NCBI RefSeq assembly: GCF_000204055.1
Contig: NW_006768799.1
Span: forward strand, 197,040-261,039
DNA length: 64,000 bases
DNA from: Melampsora larici-populina 98AG31
Lineage: Eukaryota; Basidiomycota; Pucciniomycetes; Pucciniales; Melampsoraceae
Direction: 5' to 3'
A model generated the notes under the pieces. That model was not told the DNA's origin, searched no databases, and saw only the letters and a program-made list of their open reading frames with translations. Numbering within the stretch: position 1 is the first letter of the stretch; each line of letters starts with the position of its first letter. The translations under genes and the position numbers were made by a program. This document shows, piece by piece, positions 46,846 through 59,879 of this stretch.

Positions 46846-48680
46846 TCAAATCTTCTTACAACCGATTTCCATCATTCGATCTAAATCTTCAATCTTTTCT
46901 CTAACTTTTCCTTTTTGGATTCCATTGATTTTCTCAACTTCATCAATTATTTTCCACTGATTCCAATCCATAACGTTTTCCTTACCATTGATTTTTAAAT
47001 CATTTGATACATTATGTTTATCAAGTTGATTGTTTTGTATATCTTCTATAAGTTTATCTATGGTTAGAAATGCATCATACATTGTATTTGCTATTACTCC
47101 ATTGGCTCCTCTTGATAACCATCCTGATACATAAAGACCTGGGATCTTGATTTTAACAATCATGTAAATCGATATTAGCATTTGATAGTTTGAAGAGAGA
47201 GTAAAATAATAGTCAAAACTTACCACTTCTCCTTTTTCATTGATGACTCGACCATCAATATTGTTCACGGAAGTTTGTCGGGAGTTGTACGGAATTCCTG
47301 AAATCACTTCAGGGCGATAACCGATACTCTTGATGACTAAATCGGCCTGTGAAGTGAATGTATGAGACGGTTCCGAAGGAATGGCAGTTGCAGTCGAGAG
47401 GTCCATGTGGGGCTTAATTTCTGTAGGTTTCGGGTTCAATAGTCGATTCCTTTGCCATTCGATCTTCTTCACTGGTTGTCTTTCTGTTGATGTAAAGTTA
47501 GGATCAGGATGAAAAGCAATAGGTGATCTAAGGAATCTGAATGACCAAGATCGATGGCTAGATGTTTGATTCCGTTGATTGGTCATAGATTTTGACATTA
47601 ATTCAATTAATCGTTTCCTAAGTCTAGAGTTTTGTAAATGATTCAAGATTTCAGGTTGTCGTATCAATTCAATGGATTCATTTAAGATTTCTAAATCTGT
47701 TTCAAATCTAACATCTTTCAATGATAACAGTTCTCGTAGTTCTTTGGTTGTACATGGCATTTGTAAAGGTCCTCTTCTTCCTACGATTTCAACTTCTTTG
47801 ATTTGACTATTTGATAAGTTTTCTAATGCTCTTTCACTTATATCCGTTTTTGCCAGTTGATCTATATCAGTTAATAAGATTCTAGCAATATCAAGTGCTA
47901 CATTTCCTTGTCCAAGTATCACCACCTTTTCAATCTTACTCAAATCGATATCAAAAGAATTAATTGGATCATTTGATGATGAACGTGGATAACTGTTATA
48001 CCAATTCACAACTGATCTTGCAGGTATTATATTACTTAAATTGGTTTCTCCTGGTATACCTCCTAAATCTCGATCTAAACATGATCCATAACTAAGAATC
48101 ACGGCATCATAATAAGATCTAAGTTCTGAAATTGTAATGGTTGCTTCGGTATTGAATGATATCCTTTCTTCTTTTTCTCCTGTTAATCTTGTATTACCGA
48201 AAAATTTCACTCTAGGGTCTTGAGCAACTTCTTCAAATTTATGCTCACAATTCTATAAAGAAAGAAAGAAAGAAAAAAACTTAATTAAAACTTTCAATTC
48301 AAAGGAACATATTTTTTTTTGGAGGGGAGTATAATTTGATAGATTTATTACTTTACTTTAACTTCCGGATGATCAGGTGCAACACCATATCTACTTAAAC
48401 CAAAAGGAGTAGGAAGTTTATCAAATAAATCGATTCGTATATCTTGATGATCATTCAATAAACTTAATAATCGAGAAGCCGAATAAAATCCAGCTGGACC
48501 TGCACCACAGATTGCGAAACGATAGGATCGTGCCAAATGTGTTGTTGGGATTTTGGTTTTGGTGGTGGTGGTGGTTGTAGTGAGGTTTCTTGATAATGAA
48601 AATGGGTTAAGTTTGAAGCTTGTTGGATGGATAGGTCTTGTTCGAATGAAAGAAATCGAATGAGAGAAGTATAAAGTCAT
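46846..48680 (-). CDS. ARH1: NADPH:adrenodoxin oxidoreductase, mitochondrial
   Basis: Exons 48357-48680, 47224-48252 and 46846-47145 (all phase 0) give 550 residues. The N-terminus (MTLYFSHSISFIRTRPIHP) is rich in Ser/Arg/Thr, a likely mitochondrial presequence. The FAD-binding motif FAICGAGPAGFYSASRLL is followed by PFGLSRYGVAPDHPEVK, joined across the first intron to NCEHKFEEVAQDPRVKFFGN. The NADPH site appears as VVILGQGNVALDIARILL, then EIVGRRGPLQ. IPGLYVSGWLSRGANGVIANT is the C-terminal signature. It passes electrons from NADPH to mitochondrial ferredoxin for Fe-S and heme A synthesis. The second intron (78 bp) is in frame and would read through if unspliced. An AAAG repeat lies in the first intron. 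Confidence 0.95.
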
Positions 48681-49905
48681 TGGAGTCCACAACCAATTCA
48701 AAATTTATCAACCAATTCAATCAACTGCCATCAGAGGCTTGCGAGCTGAGTTTCACAGAATTGGTGAACACTGCGTGAAACCCAAAAAAATGTCAGAAGG
48801 TTTGGATCTCAGATAAAGTGTGGCATTGCTCTATCACGTTCAATCACCGTTTCTCTAAATTCTCAGTTCTGGGGACCTCGTATCACGTGCTGGAATGGAC
48901 ATCAAGCCACCTGAACCTGGCCAAAAGGTTGTTCCAACTCCTCGGCAAAACCAGTTGATGAAAAAGGACACGGCAAGCGTATCGATTGCGGCTGACCTAA
49001 CGGGTCTTTGAAGAAGACTACCCCTTTCACGCGTCATTCTACGGCCCCTCAAATCATGCTCCCTTGATCAGGTGGCCATCGTGGGCCCTGCAGAGTCTAT
49101 GCCGTTCTTTCATCAAAATTCGAGCAAAGAAATTCGCAACTCGGCACCTACACTCTGAGTCTAGCGTCTTGAAGAGGCAGATGATATTTCAAACGAGTTC
49201 CGGGAGTACCAACATTGTTGTATACATATCTGGGAGAGACGTAAGCTTTGTAAGAATTGGTGAAACTGTTCGATGTATCAACATCTCGAACCAGCAAGAA
49301 CAGGCGTGAAGGTAAATAAAAAAACATGAAACATCAAGTAAGGCTGAGCGAATGAACGGGTAAACCAAGTCGTATTTATTAACCAAGGACCGACAAAGAC
49401 GTAGGGAAAACTTTTTCCAGAACAAGCTGGCTAAGCGTGGTCGACATCAGTCACATTGATTTGCCTATTTAATTGAATCAAAACCGTGCAAGGACATACC
49501 AAAGGTAGATAGAAACCACATGAAAGATTAACTAAAGATGGAAAAATGAGTAGAATGCGGGCAAATTTTGGTAGCAGAGGAGACAAGTGTTGATCCAAAT
49601 GGAACTACGAGGACTCCCATTAGGCATGCCTACAATTAACAGATTTCAGGTTTTGTTTATCCAAATGTTATCAAACGTACATACACTTGTGCGGTTTTAT
49701 TTACCTGGGTTTCGAATGATCATCATTAGTTTGTTACAGTCCTTTGCAAGAAAATGCTGATGTTTGAGAAATGCTCAGGGTTACGGTCTGGTATGTTATC
49801 TCGTTAGATGGCTATGAGATCCAAATTCTTTGAGGCACCAGACTGCTTGATCGAGCGTTTTGTACAGCCCATATTTTCTATCGGACCACCTGATCGCAAC
49901 GCTTC
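48681..49905. other. intergenic between ARH1 and secreted-protein locus
   Basis: ARH1 promoter side and non-coding DNA, no gene or repeat recognised. Confidence 0.5.
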
Positions 49906-51986
49906 ATGTCAAGAACAATGACGCGCATTTCTTTCCTTTCAATTCATGTAATTTTGCTGCTGCTCCCTTTACTTTACTGCTTCGCTTTTCATGTCCCTCT
50001 TCTATCAAAACCCGCTATCACAAAACTGGATAAAAATGGAGACGACCTCAAGACTTTACTTCTAGAAGACTCTTTCACAGCTTTCCAAGCAGGACAAGAG
50101 AAACTAAATCAAGGAAATCTCAAGTCTATCATTGATACAACAAAACTCATAGGAACATTCAAAAACATTTTCAAGGCGAAGACCCGACCCAAGACTCCTG
50201 AAAGTGAAGTTTTAATCACCTGGGAAGTATGCTATGATATTGCTCAAAAGATTTTCGAATCATCTGAGTCTTCTGAAGTAAAATCCATGGCCAAAGCTGT
50301 GCTAGACCTAGGCTCTGATTTTGATTTTCACCAACATGATCCACGATTTAAAATGGGAGATGTCATATCTGCTATCACTCTTCATTCAATTTCTCTAGAG
50401 AATGATTCTCTAGATACAGCGGAGAAGATTTGGTCCGTTGGGGTACTCTGATACCTAAGATCTCGCATTCCGGGGGTGGAATTAAACTCTGCACACTCTG
50501 TAATTCCTGATTCCTGGACATCTGCCGACTTGGGTAGGCCTCGGGCACAATTTTTTTTTTTTTCTGCAAGGTAAGTGATGTAGACTTTGAATATAATGAC
50601 ATACCAATAACTGAGACCATGATTTGTCTGAATGTAAATGCCACTGAACAGACAAAGACTTGGGAAAGGTACTTCAGGAGATGTGGTTAAAGTTCCCGTC
50701 TAGAGAAGAAACATCCCAATACAGTGAGTGACGACTATGATCTATCAAAATAACTTTCTAATTTCTTCGGCCGATCCCAGTCATCCAGGAGGCAATCCAA
50801 AGGGAATCAATTGTACATCTTGTCAAAGGAGAGCTTCTCATGGCCAAGACCCCCAATCTACCATCAGCAGAATTCCAAAGACTTTATCTCGCTTTTATCA
50901 ACTTGAAGACTCCCATAGATTCCAAGAAAGCTTCATCGTTGATGAACTTGATTATGAAACATCTGAGTCATCCAAAAACCCCAGAGATGGGTGCCTTCGA
51001 TGAGGACGCGAACACAGTACGATTATTATTACATCTTGAGGAATATCATCAGGAGAGCTATCTACAATCCAAAGCATTGATCAAAACGCAGAAGGTTCAA
51101 GAGAAAATACTTCAGAGTGACATAAGTTTCCAACTTTCAGATAGCAGATTATCATCACGCGTCAAACGTCTTTTGAACGAACTTCAAAACACAAAATTTA
51201 TCAATGAGCAGCATATCTTCACGATATTTCAAATCTTGAAACAAGAAAAAATGTCAGGTCCTCAACTAGGAAGATTTTTCAGAGCCTTAAATCTTGTCTT
51301 CAACGGAAACAAGGTGATGTATCAGCACTTTGATCACCAACTGAATGAATATCCCGAAATTGTTTCAAAGCTTTTGAAAATGTTGATAAAGCGTCGGTAT
51401 GGTCGAATGGACCCTGAGTTGTTTGCGTGAGGATCTCTGGAGAATCGGATATATATTGAACGTAAGTCAATCTAAGTGGTCACTTATGATGAAGCTCACT
51501 GATCTCCATCTTTCATTCATTAAAGACGAATATCGTGCAGCAAAGAAGTATAGAAGTTCTCTTGTAGAGGCTTTGATATCCAAAGGAGTGCTTTCAGAAA
51601 GTGATACTGCTGAAGATTCCGAAAACTTGCGCGGATCGTTCAAACAACCTCTCCTCACGAGTATGTTGTATGTGATCTTCAAGAAGGTTTCGGAAGCCAA
51701 AACATTTCAGCACAACGATAAGGAGACAGAGGCCATGCTTATAGAATATATCCTCCATCTCATCTCTTTTAAAATGGCTGATAGGACGCTATACCATCAT
51801 CTTCTCACATATCGGCACACAAAGAAATTTTCTACGCATTCGACTCAGGCCTTCAATAGGTATAGTAAAGAAATTTATCTTTTTTTAAAGGATAAAGCTT
51901 GGTATCATAGTGGCCGATTTGATAAATTCACTGCAGCTTTTCATGAACTTCAATGGCGGTTGCTTTATTTAGATGTCGTTGTATGA
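49906..51986 (+). CDS. secreted alpha-helical protein, multi-exon, unknown (splicing partly unresolved)
   Basis: Starts MSRTMTRISFLSIHVILLLL, a strong signal peptide, in an exon ending near 50433. A middle exon near 50652-50706 (DLGKVLQEMWLKFPSREETSQY) splices at GTGAGT to 50770, giving IIQEAIQRESIVHLVKGELL and a long helical, Lys/Leu-rich region to about 51427. The last part is read in another frame to 51986 (HLSFIKDEYRAAKKY ... ELQWRLLYLDVVV). The junction near 51400-51490 is unresolved: a 40-bp intron from GTGAGG fits the frame but is very short. A further exon may lie at 52188-52435. Resembles the gene at 53158 in layout. Could be an expanded rust-type secreted family; function unknown. 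Confidence 0.6.
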
Positions 51987-53157
51987 GGTGATCACTTGTC
52001 TTGATCGGAAAGAAATGTTGACCATGGGGATGAGCAAAGGTAGCAAAACTTATCACCTGGGCAAGATGTACCAGCTTCAAGACGTGATTTTAGCTTTTGT
52101 AACACTTATTGCATTACGTTCAAAAATGGTATCCATAGTGTGAGTAATTGTCTTCATTTTGATGGCAGTGATCACATTGATTGAAAGGGGCTACAGATGC
52201 TGAGGCATGCACCTTGTTTTGTAATTGCGCATATCTCATATCACAACAAATTGGGGCTGTGAATGAAAGTTTAAAATTGGAGAAGATGATGAAACATGTG
52301 ATCAATTATATCTACATGAGCACATTAAATTACAGAACTGTGCCCTCGATGCTCTGTAATGATGAAGCTGAGGTCCTAGCTTGGAGCAAATATGCCGGGA
52401 ATGCCGTAGTTTTGACAAGGGCTGAGGTGACTTGAAGGTTTGTGATCACCATGAAAACATAGCTCACCGGGTAATTTGGTAAGATAACACTGGCCGGTTA
52501 ATTTATGAGCTGATTAAATGATCAACGGGATGAATTGTTAAGTAATATTGCAAATTTGGGGCTGAGTGATATTGAAGACGGTGCTGACAAGGAATCTTTG
52601 AAAATGTGATGTAGAGATCTCAATGCAAAAGAATACCTCCCACCGAAGTACTACCAAACGGAAGACTGCTGTCCCCATCTGGTATTTTAAATTGCTAGGT
52701 TGATGATTTCACCATCCAGCTCAATTAGCAAGGGTATAGAATGACCAGCCATTGATCGTTCGCTATGCGCGTGTTTCAAATTGGCTTGTGACCATACAGA
52801 GGTTTTCCGCCTGCGGCCTGTTCAAGCAGGCTAGTATGACGAGCCATTTCTTGATCGCTGACGCTATGCGCGCGTTTCAAATTGTTCCGTGAAGCTGAGG
52901 CCCGGGGGGCACGTGAAGGTGAGACCTGTTAAGCAGACATTTTTGCCCCACAAAGAACATTGACAACGTTCAATTCCAAGATCTGATGTGATCGAGCCAT
53001 TCAATTCAAAGAGTCGGCCGCTGTCGGCCATGACCCTAAATCGAGCAACTCTACCAATACATAATCAGCTTTCAACAGCTGCGGACCAAGTCTTTTGACC
53101 TTCAGAAATTTCCTATCTAGACCCTAAGTAGCCAACCATCTTTATGACACAGGCAAC
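51987..53157. other. intergenic with short direct repeat
   Basis: Holds a possible extra 3' exon of the preceding gene (52188-52435, CTLFCNCAYLISQQ ...). A direct repeat also lies here: GATCGTTCGCTATGCGCGTG at about 52757 and a near copy at about 52853, each followed by TTTCAAATTG. The last 100 bases are the leader of the next secreted gene. Confidence 0.45.
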
Positions 53158-54663
53158 ATGTCCAATATAAAATTCCTCACGATAGCTTGCATAGTCTTCT
53201 CCGTAGTTTACTCTCGATTTGATGGAAGATTATTCTTGCAAGACAAAACCATCGATAGGATTCAAGCCACGCAAGTTTTTAAACCCATGAACCCAAACTT
53301 TCAATATCGCTCAGAGAGTCTCCTCAACGCTGAAGTGGAAGTGATCCAAACTGAAAGAATTGAATTTATGAAAAGAAAATTGAAGAATTTCTCGAGTTTT
53401 CAAATGGCAGTACATTATATGCAGAAAGGACCTTTTGAAATGTTTTTTCATCAATTTGTTACTGCATTGGGTAAAATCCAAAAGGCACTTAAGAGTGGAG
53501 AGCCAAATCAACAATTAGAATATCAGACTATCTCTGAACTTCTTAGATATTTGCAAAGAGATGATCTCAAAGACAACCTCCGGTTTGTCTGCTTAAGTGT
53601 ACTACGGATTTTTTTAGAGTATTTACCCATGTCATTTCTCAAGTCGATGAGGACTGACATAAATCAAGGTCCTCTGTGCCGAGCTGCACTCGAGCTCTCA
53701 TTGACAAAAGGTGTGCCCTTTTGTGTGATCTATTTTAGGAAAAACAATGTGATAATAGATCTGACCATCAAGCACTCTAATCAACTCTTCCATGAGTAGG
53801 GTTTAAGGGGATGAAACCGATTTTCAAAGCCGCCAAGACTCACGTCTTCAGAGAAGATTATCCAGGTGTGCTTCTCCAAGTTTTTAAAGCCTTAGAGTCA
53901 GACGGAAATGACAATAATGATTGCATTTTCCTTCTCAGGTTGGTTAGAGGTTTTGCACAGAGTTGAGCTACTTGATTACATAAGAACAGATCAACTAGAA
54001 GCAAATGAATTCCAGTCAAGTAATTCCATCATCAAGCTCCATGATGAACTGATCCAAGAAAGCTTTTCACTTGAAAGAAATGCAATTGACATGACTAAGG
54101 TCTGCATTGAGTTCATGAAGGAACCACTAGAAACTCAAAACCACAAAGAATGGCAAAATCACTACATGATACTTACACATCTTGTTAAGTTTAGTACAGC
54201 AAGTAGAAGATACCTTAAAGAAAAGAGTACTGGAAACCCTTTACTTCAGGAACTTTTTCAGAGAATTTTAAGATGGAAAGATATCAGACCAGTCATAGAT
54301 TCTTTTTTGTTAATGAATGATGCTGATCCTTACATAGCTAGTTTACTCCTTCCTTTTGGGAAGTACAAGCCTGTTACTCTGGATCACTATGAGTACATCA
54401 TCAAAGTGTTGGAGTTCCAAGTACAAGCCAAGGAAGAAGCACAATTAAAATCACAAGTACAGAAAGAAACACATCCTCATGATGAATTAAAGGAGGATCC
54501 ACTGAGGCATTACTTACCAGAAACTAAAGAGATAGAGAAGTTTGAAGATCATAAGAGCTTTGTTATCAACATTTTCTATGATGCAAGTGCTGAAATTCCA
54601 GGCGCTAAGGCCTTGCTAGATAGAAAATTGGAGTTGAAAGGTAACAGTGGATTTGATCCATAG
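53158..54663 (+). CDS. secreted alpha-helical protein, unknown (3 exons)
   Basis: Exons 53158-53710, 53800-53865 and 53939-54663 (phase 1 at both introns) give 447 residues. The signal peptide is MSNIKFLTIACIVFSVVYS, then RFDGRLF. The rest is helical and rich in Leu/Lys/Glu with few cysteines (FSSFQMAVHYMQKGPFEMFF, GKIQKALKSGEPNQQ), and the C-terminus carries a Glu/Lys/Gln-rich stretch. No catalytic motif. Same layout as the neighbour at 49906. In a rust such a protein would be a candidate secreted or effector protein; this is inference. Confidence 0.75.
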
Positions 54664-54788
54664 TTTCATTATTGTAGTTCTTGGAAATGATAACCAGATC
54701 ATATCACTCCATACTGATGAAATTGGTTCTATTTGATTCACTTTTGTAAGAAAATCAATATCAACTGAAGACCAAATCTATTCCCCCC

Positions 54789-55118
54789 ATGGAAGCCCCC
54801 GGAAGTCATGAATGTGTGATCTGTCTATCTGACTTTAAGTTTGGGGAGCGTGTAATCAAACCAGATTGGGTTGACAAACATGTTTATCATTATGATTGTC
54901 TAAAGGTCATCAATAACTCTTTGTATTCTCATTTCCGTCCCAAAATTAGCTAACACCTTCATCTTGATCTGTTTATATCACAGTCATATATGACTACAAA
55001 AAAAACAGAGAACCCATCATGCCCACTTTGTCGTGAGCCAATTGATTTGCCAATTCCTGTTAAACAACATGTATTCTGGATGGGAAAGACTGGTTCCGGA
55101 GCAAGTACATCTAGTTGA
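54789..55118 (+). CDS. small RING-finger protein
   Basis: Exons 54789-54905 and 54984-55118 (phase 0) give 83 residues. Zinc ligands are visible: ECVICLSDF, then KHVYHYDC, then CPLCREP, matching the RING-H2 pattern except that the third ligand position (two before the first His) is Asp rather than Cys. The donor is GTCATC, weaker than usual; the acceptor is ATCACAG. RING domains act as E3 ubiquitin ligases. The gene starts 126 bp after the stop of the secreted-protein gene and could instead be a 3' part of that gene or a fragment of a larger RING gene. Confidence 0.6.
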
Positions 55119-55748
55119 ACAATTTTCTCTCAGTCATCTTCTGTGGGGTATTTACCTATCATAATTTACCCATCAAATCCATACTTTTGATGTATTTCTG
55201 TCATATACTTTTTGTCTTGAATTTGGGTCTGATAATGAAGCATTCTATGGCAGTTGTTTTAAGAAAGGTTGAAAAATTGATCAAGAAAAGTTGACATGTG
55301 GTCCGTGTTCATGGTGGATGTAGCCGTAATGTGGGCGCATTCCAACAGCCACATACCGCCATTACAGCCCACCTATAGCACTTTTGAGCCTTACAATTGC
55401 AATCAATACAGTATCTCACACTAGCTGCCAAATTTTTGATGACACAATGGTAAAGCCACTGGTAGTGATGAATGTGTTTTGCTTGGAGATCACGTTTGAA
55501 ACATCTGTGTTGCTTTTACTTTTGAGTCCATGGCTCATCACAAAATGGTACAAGTTTTTGTTTGTGAGAAAGTTTTTCCCAAGTTTTTTGCCTCTCAGGT
55601 ATACCAAAAAGCATCATCTTGAGATAATAATCATGGTGCTAGCACATTCCCATTGAATGTTCTAACCCTTGTTGCCATTGTAGCACTCCTTATACTTAGC
55701 CAAGCATCTGTTGCACCATGCACTTGGAATTGCTATAAAGACACAAGA
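55119..55748. other. intergenic, no gene seen
   Basis: Non-coding DNA between the RING gene and the second retrotransposon. Confidence 0.5.
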
Positions 55749-55908
55749 TGTTAGAAGCGTGGAGGGATCTGATCAAGGGACTTCAAGGGTATTCAAGTAC
55801 TATAACGAGATTGCAACGTAAAGACTAGAAAATCTCTGACCAGTGATTGGAAGTACAACTGAGACTAGTACAAGCATAACTTAGTATAAGCATAAAGGGC
55901 TCATAACA
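55749..55908 (-). repeat. 3' LTR (sense of element)
   Basis: 160 bp, identical to 61415-61574. Confidence 0.95.
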
Positions 55909-55923
55909 TCACTCCCCCTTTAT
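55909..55923 (-). promoter_or_regulatory. polypurine tract of element 2
   Basis: Minus-strand ATAAAGGGGGAGTGA lies directly before the 3' LTR. Confidence 0.8.
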
Positions 55924-55998
55924 GTCCCAGCTCCCTCTTGCTGAGCCTGACATCTTTTCCACGGGTTTGCATTAAAAAACCCACTTGAGGAAAAAGTG

Positions 55999-58900
55999 TC
56001 ACCCTCTCACTAACCTTCTTGCCTTTCTATATGATTTTTCTTTTCCAGGAAACCTTTTATTAAATTCATCTACTAAGTCCTTTGCATTTTGAACTCCTGC
56101 TTCTGGTTCCCACGAATCTTGCTCCGGGCCGTAACCTTTCCAATTAATCAAGTATTCCACCTTTCCATACCTTTTCCTTTTGTTCAAAATTTCATTTACT
56201 TCATATTCATTTCATTGTTGATCACTACTGGAGTAGGTGGTTTGTTAGTTTGATTCTTAATTTCACTTTCTTCAAATCTTCTTAATAAGTTTACGTGAAA
56301 GACCGGATGTATTTCTTTCATGGAATCTGGTAGCTTCAACTTGAAAGCATTGGCGTTAATTTGTTTAACAATTGAATAAGGACCCAACCATCTATGTGCA
56401 AATTTGGCTGATGGTCTCGTCGTCGCAATATTCTTGCTGTTTACCCAGACCTTGTCGTTGATTTTCCACATTGGTGAAGCCTGTACCTTCTTATTGAATT
56501 GAATGGTCATCGATTCTTGAGCTTGTTCCATTGCACTTTTAAGTTCTTGCTGCACCTCTTTAATTCTCTTGAACTGTTCCTCAACAATAGGTAGGTATTG
56601 TCCAGAGTTCGGCACACCTGTGAAAGTTACGTCAAAACCATAATTAGCTTTAAATGGAGACATGCCTATGGCCACATGATGACTATTGTTGTAGGAAAAC
56701 TCGGCTATTGGTAGTAATGAGTGCCAGTCGTCCTGCATGTAAGTGGTGTAATGTCTTAAATAGCCCTCTACAGCACGGTTCGTTACTTCTGATTGCCCAT
56801 CTGTTTGAGGGTGGTACGCAGTCAAAGACTGAGTACTGATGCCTAATTTACGATGGATGTCTTTGGTGATTTTCGATATGAAGACACTTCCTCTGTCAGA
56901 AGTAATAGACTTTGGTGTCCCGTGTAACTTCCATACTTGCTTGATCATAATGGTGGTTAAATTGTCTGAGTTCATCGTTTTCTTACAACCTAAGAAGTGA
57001 GCCATTTTAGTTAGCCTATCTACCACCGTTAGTATACAATCAAATCCATTGGATTCAGGTAAGTCTGTTATCATATCGTAGCATATGTCGGTCCAAGGGC
57101 CATATGGTATTGGTAGAGGTTGTAGAGTCCCAAATGGTTTAGTCATTCTTGCTTTTACCCTTTGACATGATTGACAACCATCAATGTATTTGTTTACATA
57201 TGATTTCATTGATATCCAATAATATGATCTTTTTACTAAAGCTAGCGTTCAATTTCGGCCTGGGTGGCCTGCTATTCTGCTGTCATGTCTTGATCGTAAG
57301 ATTTCTAATTTAAGCTTGTCATTATTGGGGACAACTATCCTTCCATGGCGGTACAATAGTCCTTCTTCAGTGTTGTAACCATCTAGTAATCGTGACACCG
57401 GCATGTCCTTGCATAATTGAATTAGTTCCTTGATTTTCTGGTCTGTTGTTGACTTCTTCCTAATTTCCATAATGATTTGAGAGTCATTCCACACCTTATC
57501 CTGCTCATCTGTGTTGTCTTCGCTGATTTTGTTGGCCAATATCGAGATTTCGTCCAAGTCATCATCTACCCATGATTCAATTAGATCAAGTTCGTCTAGG
57601 AATGCGTCGGTCGGGAGGTTTGCAGGTTTGAGCAGTTGTCCAAAGGTTAGCTTTTCACCTTTACTTGGCATCAAATCAGGACGCCTCAAAAGAGCATCTG
57701 GTTTTGTGGACTGTTTGCCGGGGCGGAAACGTATTTCAAAATCAAAACTTCCTAGGACCTCTGCCCATCTGGCCTGCCTTCTCGTTAGTTCTTTGGTTGA
57801 CATTAAGGACTGCAAGTTTTTGTGATCTGTGTAGACTATTACATTGAGTCGGTGCGGATTTCCTTCTAAATATTGTCTCCATTCTTTGAATGAAGTGACT
57901 ACCGCTAGTAATTCTTTGTTGAATATTTCATAATTCTTTTCAGCTTGTAATAATGATCTTGAAAGGAATGCAACCGGGTGAAGTTGTTCGTTGTCAATTG
58001 ATATTTGTGATAGTACCACACCTAGTGCAAAATCTGAACAGTCACATTCTAAGATGAATGGCCTATACGGATTGGCTATTTTTAAAACTGGAGCTGAGGT
58101 GAAAGCTATCTTGAGTTTTTCAAAGGCTTCTTCTCGTCCTTTGTTCCATGAGAAAGGTTCGTTTTTGCGTGATAATTCGTGTAGTGGCTTGGCTATTTTG
58201 GAGAAATGTGAAATGAAATGTCTATAAAAGTTGGCAAATCCTAGAAACATTTGCACTTCGGTTAAATTTTTTGGTGCTGGCCAGTCTTTCACCGCCTTCA
58301 CTTTAGTTTCATCCATTCTGATTTGATTCCTAGATATCACCAGTCCTAAGTAAGAGACCTCACTGCATGAAAATGAGCATTTTTCGGGTTTCAGCCACAC
58401 ATTTTGCTGACGTAAGATGTTAAGGACTTCTTTTACAACTGCTTTATGGTCTTCTCCAGGCTTCGTGTAGATGAGGATGTCGTCTTGATAAGCAGCAACA
58501 TTTCGTCCAATGTGATTCTTTAAAATATCTTGAATGAAGTACTGAAAGAAGCCAGGGGCTCCCGTTGGTCCAAAAGGCATGGTTAGCGGTTCAAACTGCC
58601 CTGCTTTGCAAATAAACGCAAGCTTGCCTTCATCACCTTCTCTAATGCGTAAGTTGTTGTAACCGTTTCTCATGTCCAAGCTTGTGAATTCATCTGCATC
58701 TAATAGACTATCAATTAATTCCATTGTTAATGGTAATGGATACTTATTTTTGACCGTTAACACATTCAATCTTCTGTAATCGAAACAAGGGCGTAAATTG
58801 CCATCTTTTTTCCCAGTGAACAGTACCGGAGGGGCCCAAGGTGATGTCGTTCTTCTGATAGTTCCATTAGATAATCCTTTCTCAATCATTTCGTTGAGAG

Positions 58901-59879
58901 CATCATTTTCTTTTGGTGATAACGGAATTATTTGACCTGCTTGCGGAGTAGCGCCAGGGATTAGATCCACTCTGAAGTCATAAGGTCTGTGAGGCGGTAG
59001 GACATTTGAATTATTCTTCTCAAACATATGCAGGTATTCATGGTAGGTAGCGGGTACTAGCTCAGCCGCGGTCTTGACAACTTGATCCTTCTTTTCATCA
59101 GCTGCTAATTTTTCTGAAATGTTCCATGACGTTTTGGCAGCAGCGATTTTATAAGTCGGGTATGACTGATTAAATTTGTGATGAAATTGGGTCGGCTTTG
59201 TGTATCTCTTCTCAATGTTCGTTAATCCTTGCAAGATTCGTTGTCTGTTCATTAAAGGAGAAACAAGATCGCTACCGGTCTTTGAAACTGGATTTGATAT
59301 GGTTGCATTGCACTCACATTGTGGGGGTGTTAAAGAGTTAAACTTGAACTCCACCCCCTCGTCACGGTTCTTAGCGTGCCTGAGAGGCTCCTTAGACAAC
59401 AACCAGGCTTTTTGCAGACCTGACAAAACTGTTTCAACAGTTGCAATTTCTTCTTCTTCTTTTTTGAGTTTACCAGATTTCCAATCAATGATTTCATAAT
59501 TTTTCTTTATCCAAGGCATACCCAAGATTAAGTCATACTTGTCATGGAGATTAGTGACTATGAACGTCGTGGAGTCTTCATCTTTGTTGATCTTGTACTT
59601 GCCTACTTCATTGATACGTGACTCATGTCCACTAAAACCTACCACAGTTTGTGATTCTTGCAACTGAGAGGTGCTAAGTGAGTGGGTTTGAACAAAGCTT
59701 AGGCTTACTGCTTCGTGAGTGGCTCCGCTGTCAATGAGGGCTCGGGCAAGGGTAGTTGTGGCTTTTTGTGGGTCATGTAGGGTTATGATGTCTATAATTC
59801 TAGTGTCTTTCATTACTAAACTACTAACATCTCCTAATTCATCCACAAATTGATTGCTCGGGGGAGGCACAACGTTCAC
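55999..59879 (-). pseudogene. pol: pol of Ty3/gypsy element 2 (two lesions)
   Basis: Open from 59879 to 57249 (876 codons): protease (ALIDSGATHEA, LGMPWI); reverse transcriptase (RTTSPWAPPVLFTGKKDG, YQDD); RNase H (FILECDCSDFALG). A TGA at about 57246 falls inside the integrase zinc region (AGHPGRN-stop-TLALVKRSYYW), where element 1 reads RMRTLAL. Integrase core to 56196 (TSDRGSVF, YHPQTDGQ). A one-base shift near 56200 precedes the chromodomain (EYLINWKGYGPEQDSWEPE), which ends near 55999. pol overlaps gag by 4 bases in the -1 frame. Confidence 0.9.

Noticed and set aside
52757..52900. Direct repeats as a CRISPR-like array
   Set aside because: Only two imperfect copies, in a eukaryotic context; treated as a simple duplication.
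57511..57825. Plus-strand ORFs inside the second retrotransposon
   Set aside because: Antisense of the RNase H region of pol.
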